Assembly (NCBI GenBank): GCA_964592275.1
Contig: CAZQDJ010000023.1
Location: forward strand, 1-17,427
Source: CANNBR01 sp964592275
GTDB lineage: Bacteria; Babelota; Babeliae; Babelales; CAIQNR01
Length of the DNA stretch: 17,427 bases
Reading direction: 5' to 3'
Each line of letters opens with the position of its first letter. Position 1 is the stretch's first letter. A program made the translations under genes and the position numbers. Positions 13,958-17,427 of the stretch are shown piece after piece. A model generated the notes under the pieces. It searched no databases, was not told the DNA's origin, and saw only the letters and a list, made by a program, of their open reading frames with translations.

Positions 13958-15862
13958 TTATTCTGTTATGTCAGCATCGATGGTGTCACTACTTGCTTTT
14001 GCTTGTGCATCAGCAGCAGCGTGTTGTTCGTCAGGTTGTTGTCCTTGTTCAGCTTGTTTTTCTTTGTACATTTGCTCAGCAACTTTATGTGAAGCTTGCA
14101 TAAGATCGTTGGCTGCCTTTTCAAGCTCTTCAGGGTTGTTTGCGTGTTCAACGAGTTTTTCTTTTGCCGTTTCTAGTGCAGCTTTTACTTTAGTTGTTTC
14201 TTCTTGATCGATTTTGTCTGCATGTTGTGACAAGGTGCGTTCAACGTCATGAATAAGACCGTCAAGTTTGTTATGTTTTTCTGCGATGTCTTTTTTCAAT
14301 TTGTCTTCAGCTTCGTGTTCTTGTGCGTCTTTGACCATTTTTTCGATTTCTTTTTCAGAAAGTCCGCTTGAGCTGGTGATGGTAATATGTTGTACTTTGC
14401 CAGTACCTTTATCTTTTGCAGTAACATTCACGATGCCATTTGCGTCGATATCAAAGGTAACTTCAATTTGCGGAACGCCACGAGGAGCAGAAGGGATACC
14501 ATCGAGTTTAAATTGACCAAGATTTTTGTTATCGCGTGCCATTTGGCGTTCGCCTTGATACACAGAAATGTCTACTGCAGGTTGGTTGTCTTCAGCAGTT
14601 GAAAATACTTGTGAGCGCTTGGTTGGAATGGTTGTGTTACGTTCGATCATTTTTGTAAAAACGCCGCCCATGGTTTCGATACCAAGAGAAAGAGGCGTTA
14701 CGTCTAAGAGCAACACGTCAGTAACGTCACCAGCAAGTACGCCACCTTGAATTGCAGCACCAAGTGAAACTACTTCATCAGGATTAACTGATTTTGAAGG
14801 TTCTTTGCCAAAAAAGTCTTTGACGAGTTGTTGTACTTTTGGAATACGGGTTGAACCGCCAACAAGAATTACTTCTTTGATTTCTTCTTTTGAAAGACCA
14901 GCATCTTGCATAGCTTTTTTGCATGGTTCAAGAAGGCGATCAAAAATATCAGCGCAGAGGCTTTCAAGTTTTGCACGAGAAAGTTTGACGCTCAAATGCT
15001 TAGGACCAGTTGCATCAGCAGTGATGTAAGGAAGATTAATTTCTGTTTCGTGCAAGGTTGAAAGTTCGCATTTAGCTTTTTCAGCAGCTTCTTTTAAGCG
15101 TTGTAATGCCATCTTATCTTTTTTGATATCGATGCCATTGCTTTTTTGAAATTCTGCTACCAAAAAGTCGATAATGCGTTGATCGATATCATCACCACCA
15201 AGATGAGTGTCACCATTGGTTGAGCGAACTTCGATTACTCCGTCATTGATTTCGAGAATTGAAACGTCGAATGTTCCACCACCAAAGTCAAAGACCGCCA
15301 AGGTTCCCTGTTTTTTCTTGTCTTGTCCGTAAGCAAGAGCGGCAGCAGTTGGTTCGTTGATGATTCGTTTTACATCAAGTCCTGCAATTTTACCTGCATC
15401 TTTGGTCGCTTGACGTTGAGAGTCATTGAAATAGGCAGGGACGGTGATGACCGCTTCGGTAATTGTTTCACCGATATAATCTTCGGCAACTTGTTTTAAG
15501 TTACTCAAAATAGCAGCTGAAATTTCTTGTGGCGTGTAACCTTTGCCTTGAGCAATGATTTCTACGTCGCCGTTTGAACGTTTGCCAATTTTGTAGGGAA
15601 GGTTTTTAGCATCCCCTGATACTTCGTCAAACTGATGCCCGATGAAACGCTTAGCAGAGAAAATAGTATTTTCTGGGTTGGTGACCGCTTGGCGTTTTGC
15701 AAGAACTCCGACTAGGCGATTGCCGTCTTTATCAAAGGCAACGATTGAAGGGGTTGTGTTGTTTCCTTCCTTATTTGGAATAACTTTTGCGGTGCCGCCT
15801 TCCATGAAGGAGACTACTGAGTTGGTGGTACCAAGATCGATACCGATAATTTTTTTAGCCAT
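13958..15862 (-). CDS. dnaK: Chaperone protein DnaK (Hsp70)
   Basis: The 634-aa protein has normal length and all Hsp70 signatures: the phosphate loop IGIDLGTTNS at about residues 6-15, the second signature VFDFGGGTFDVSIL, and the third VILVGGSTRIPKVQ. The linker DVLLLDVTPLSLG leads into the substrate-binding domain, and a helical lid ends in a Gln/Ala-rich tail. The tail ends SDTIDADITE and lacks a clean EEVD-like end. The N-terminal insert typical of Gram-negative-type DnaK (after RFIGHQFDE) is present. DnaK is the ATP-dependent cytosolic chaperone for unfolded proteins and works with DnaJ and GrpE; neither lies next to it here, so the gene stands alone with its own terminator. AAAGGATT precedes the ATG by about 7 nt. 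Regulation by the HspR-like protein is suggested by the inverted repeat in its leader. Confidence 0.98.
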   Translation of the reverse strand: MAKKIIGIDLGTTNSVVSFMEGGTAKVIPNKEGNNTTPSIVAFDKDGNRLVGVLAKRQAVTNPENTIFSAKRFIGHQFDEVSGDAKNLPYKIGKRSNGDVEIIAQGKGYTPQEISAAILSNLKQVAEDYIGETITEAVITVPAYFNDSQRQATKDAGKIAGLDVKRIINEPTAAALAYGQDKKKQGTLAVFDFGGGTFDVSILEINDGVIEVRSTNGDTHLGGDDIDQRIIDFLVAEFQKSNGIDIKKDKMALQRLKEAAEKAKCELSTLHETEINLPYITADATGPKHLSVKLSRAKLESLCADIFDRLLEPCKKAMQDAGLSKEEIKEVILVGGSTRIPKVQQLVKDFFGKEPSKSVNPDEVVSLGAAIQGGVLAGDVTDVLLLDVTPLSLGIETMGGVFTKMIERNTTIPTKRSQVFSTAEDNQPAVDISVYQGERQMARDNKNLGQFKLDGIPSAPRGVPQIEVTFDIDANGIVNVTAKDKGTGKVQHITITSSSGLSEKEIEKMVKDAQEHEAEDKLKKDIAEKHNKLDGLIHDVERTLSQHADKIDQEETTKVKAALETAKEKLVEHANNPEELEKAANDLMQASHKVAEQMYKEKQAEQGQQPDEQHAAADAQAKASSDTIDADITE

Positions 15863-15900
15863 TTTGAATCCTTTGTTTTTAATAAGTAAAGCATATTATT

Positions 15901-15926
15901 TTAGTTAGATTGACTAAGATTTTATA
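15901..15926 (-). promoter_or_regulatory. dnaK -10 and HAIR-like inverted repeat
   Basis: A minus-strand TATAAAAT at 15926-15919 is the best -10. Immediately downstream, 15901-15917 holds TTAGT-N7-ACTAA. The HAIR site bound by HspR is CTTGAGT-N7-ACTCAAG. Here the 7-nt spacing and the AGT/ACT cores agree, but the outer bases do not. It would cover the transcription start, 39-55 nt before the dnaK ATG. No good -35 is seen. Confidence 0.4.
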
Positions 15927-15997
15927 CCTCTTATTTAGAAAGTAAAGATCAAATTTTGATAAAATACATTTTTTTTATTCAATCCCCGTTAGGTATG

Positions 15998-16089
15998 TTG
16001 ATTGCGAAAGGTTATGGCGTATAATGGTGACAAGAGTTAACATGGAGAGAAAAATTCCGATTTTTCATGCTTTTTAAGCATCTTTTTTT
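15998..16089 (+). ncRNA. Candidate small RNA: orphan promoter plus terminator
   Basis: TTGATT (15998-16003), a 16-bp spacer and a perfect TATAAT (16020-16025) predict a start near 16031. A hairpin ATGCTT-TTT-AAGCAT (16067-16081) followed by CTTTTTTT ends the unit, giving an RNA of about 58 nt. An 11-codon frame (ATG at 16051) runs into the terminator stem without a good SD, so I favour a non-coding or leader RNA. It is divergent from dnaK. It could instead be a terminated leader for a gene further right. Confidence 0.4.
16067..16089 (+). terminator. Rho-independent terminator of the orphan unit
   Basis: A perfect 6-bp stem ATGCTT/AAGCAT with a 3-nt loop, followed by C and seven T. Confidence 0.65.
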
Positions 16090-16170
16090 GTTTACTTCTT
16101 GCTTTTGTACTTGAGTCTGTTTTAGAAAATAGAATCTTTTTTTTGCAACTCTTTTATATCTTTTTTATAA

Positions 16171-16275
16171 GGGTAGCGGGCAGCGCCCGCCGCTAGGCTA
16201 CTCCACCTTCACCCCTGCTCCCTGTATGGGCTATCGAAGGGAAACTGACGAGGGAGAGGGGATCGTCTCCGTATG
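16171..16275. repeat. GC-rich double-hairpin island (REP-like?)
   Basis: It stands out from the AT-rich surroundings. GCGGGC-AGC-GCCCGC (16176-16190) forms a tight hairpin, which can be enclosed by GTAGC/GCTAC. A second hairpin pairs CCCC and CTCCCT (16212-16223) with AGGGAG and GGGG (16251-16261). CTCCCT/AGGGAG palindromes are common in REP-like intergenic repeats; a structured RNA is the alternative. I match it to no known RNA family. Confidence 0.4.
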
Positions 16276-16630
16276 TTTTAAAAGGACTTTGATTTAAGGA
16301 CTTTTCTTCTTGCTAAGGACTTTCTTTGAGAAACACCTTCGTGGAGAAAGAATACGTAGTGGAGAGATAACAAGCAAAGAAGAAAAAAGTATAAACATAT
16401 ATGCGTAAGTACTAAGAAAAGATCTTTAAGGGATTACCTCTTTTTGCCTAGAGCATACTCACCCATTGACGCAAGATACTCACCCGTACCAATTGCACGT
16501 ACACGATAACTACCTGATGCGTGTGAACACTATGACGGGATAAAAGTAATAAAATGAGAAAGGTTATCTTCTTTTTACTTATTAAGGTTTATAAAACACA
16601 AAAAGGTAAAAGAGGGGGACGCAGGTGTTT

Positions 16631-16657
16631 TTGACAAAGTTTTTTTTAGCCTAAAAT
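16631..16657 (+). promoter_or_regulatory. Promoter of the delta-60 repeat gene
   Basis: A consensus TTGACA at 16631-16636 and TAAAAT at 16652-16657 are separated by 15 bp, slightly short. The predicted leader is about 65 nt and includes the small palindrome CTTGCAAG just after the -10. Confidence 0.5.
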
Positions 16658-16729
16658 CTTGCAAGATATTGCCCCTGTATGCAAAGATAAAAGTATTAAG
16701 AATCTTTTAAAAAAAAAGGAAAATATTCT

Positions 16730-17427
16730 ATGAAAAAGCAACCGATGATACTGTGTCTTGCTCTGGCCTTTACGTATGCACAAGGAATGTATGATTACAA
16801 CGGCAACCCACTTATGCGCAATGGCAGCATTACCATAACCCCACAAACTTCATCTGCAATCATCGCCTCATATACCAAAACAGTTAACCTTGATGGCCTT
16901 GTTGATAAAACTTTTGGGATGAGTGGAATAATCACAACAAATCTTGTAGATGATGATCAAGCTAAAGCCTGTGTACTCCAGCCTGATGGCAAAATAATCG
17001 CAGCTGGTTATAGTGGTTCTGGTGGTTATTATGACTTTGCTCTTGTCAGATACAACACCAATGGAACCCTTGATACTACTTTTGGGGCTGATGGAAAAGT
17101 TATTACTAGTCTCGGAGGAGACGATGGAGCTAATGCCTGTGCGCTCCAGCCTGATGGCAAAATAATAGCAGCTGGTTATAGTTATAATGGTGCGAATTAT
17201 GACTTTGCTCTTGTCAGGTACAACACCGATGGAAGTCTTGATAAAACTTTTGGGATTGATGGAAATGGAAAAGTTATAACTAGTCTCGGAGGAGGTGATG
17301 GAGCTCAAGCCTGTGTACTACAGCCTGATGGCAAAATAATCGCAGCTGGTTATAGTAATAAAAATGGAACTTATGACTTTGCTCTTGTCAGATACAACAC
17401 CGATGGAAGCCTTGATAAAACTTTTGG
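16730..17427 (+). CDS. Delta-60 repeat protein, secreted (5' part only)
   Basis: The frame is open from ATG 16730 to the window end (232 codons) and therefore partial. AAAGGA precedes the ATG. The N-terminus MKKQPMILCLALAFTYAQG is a signal peptide with a likely cleavage after TYA. From about residue 56 come repeats of 56-58 residues with the pattern LDxTFGxxGxVxT, ACxLQPDGKIIAAGYS, YDFALVRYNxDG, which is the delta-60 repeat (TIGR02608-type). Such repeats are thought to form beta-propeller-like or solenoid surface structures in large exported proteins; the function is unknown. Three units are visible and are close in DNA sequence, indicating recent expansion or homogenisation. The total length and any C-terminal sorting domain lie outside the window. 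Confidence 0.85.
   Translation, partial: MKKQPMILCLALAFTYAQGMYDYNGNPLMRNGSITITPQTSSAIIASYTKTVNLDGLVDKTFGMSGIITTNLVDDDQAKACVLQPDGKIIAAGYSGSGGYYDFALVRYNTNGTLDTTFGADGKVITSLGGDDGANACALQPDGKIIAAGYSYNGANYDFALVRYNTDGSLDKTFGIDGNGKVITSLGGGDGAQACVLQPDGKIIAAGYSNKNGTYDFALVRYNTDGSLDKTF

Larger units (their letters stand above)
15863..16729. other. Intergenic region between dnaK and the delta-60 gene
   Basis: It contains the dnaK promoter, an orphan plus-strand promoter-terminator unit (15998-16089), a GC-rich hairpin island (16171-16275) and the promoter of the next gene. Between about 16282 and 16620 I see only short direct repeats (AAGGACTTT at 16282, 16296 and 16315; ATACTCACCC at 16455 and 16476) and no supportable gene. 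Confidence 0.6.

Noticed and set aside
13966..15908. Several plus-strand and alternative minus-strand open frames over dnaK
   Set aside because: They are shadows of the dnaK reading frame, with compositions such as Ser/Ala/Cys-rich runs, no SD and no family pattern.
16051..16086. An 11-codon frame within the orphan promoter-terminator unit
   Set aside because: It has no SD and runs into the terminator stem; the RNA itself is the better candidate product.
16108..16130. CTTGAGT, identical to a HAIR half-site
   Set aside because: There is no ACTCAAG partner at the required 7-nt spacing, and it is far from any heat-shock promoter.
16282..16323. Three AAGGACTTT direct repeats, considered as a CRISPR-like or operator array
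   Set aside because: They are too short and irregularly spaced (14 and 19 bp) for CRISPR, with no promoter next to them.
16868..17308. Minus-strand open frame with Ile/Ser/Thr repeats
   Set aside because: It is antisense to the delta-60 gene; its repeats mirror the coding repeats on the plus strand.

Overview
The window is AT-rich bacterial DNA with a few highly conserved housekeeping genes (dnaK, ychF, a Maf-family gene, an HspR-type regulator) set among poorly conserved genes. These include two very large secreted coiled-coil paralogues, a Fic enzyme, a pair of tiny membrane proteins and the start of a delta-60 repeat protein. The spaces between genes are full of dispersed palindromic repeats. 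This looks most like a small-genome, host-associated bacterium; Candidatus Dependentiae (TM6) is my best guess, by general character only. DnaK carries the N-terminal-domain insert typical of Gram-negative-type DnaK proteins.

Left part (1-5482): an alpha/beta hydrolase (-) is divergent from a Maf-like nucleotide pyrophosphatase (+). A roughly 600-bp repeat-rich gap follows. Next come three co-directional minus-strand genes: ychF, hspR and a small unknown gene that ends on a hairpin terminator. Two tandem 70-74 aa membrane proteins (DUF378-like) lie on the plus strand and also end on a terminator.

Middle (5507-12861): a 1054-aa secreted coiled-coil protein (+), a truncated copy of the 3' end of a fic gene (-), an 871-aa paralogue of the first protein (+), and an intact class II Fic gene with a C-terminal winged helix (-). 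The order big(+)/fic'(-)/big(+)/fic(-) reads as a duplicated two-gene convergent cassette in which one fic copy decayed. The intact fic promoter is overlaid by 10-bp direct repeats (TATGTGAGAT), which suggests autoregulation.

Right part (12916-17427): a repeat-laden gap of about 1 kb contains a perfect 124-bp direct repeat, an inverted relative of it and an ankyrin-like gene remnant. dnaK (-) follows, with its own terminator and a HAIR-like inverted repeat (TTAGT-N7-ACTAA) just downstream of its likely -10; the HspR encoded at 3090-3542 is the natural candidate to bind it. Divergent from dnaK is an orphan promoter-terminator unit that would make an RNA of about 60 nt. After a GC-rich hairpin island, a signal-peptide-bearing delta-60 repeat protein starts and runs off the window.
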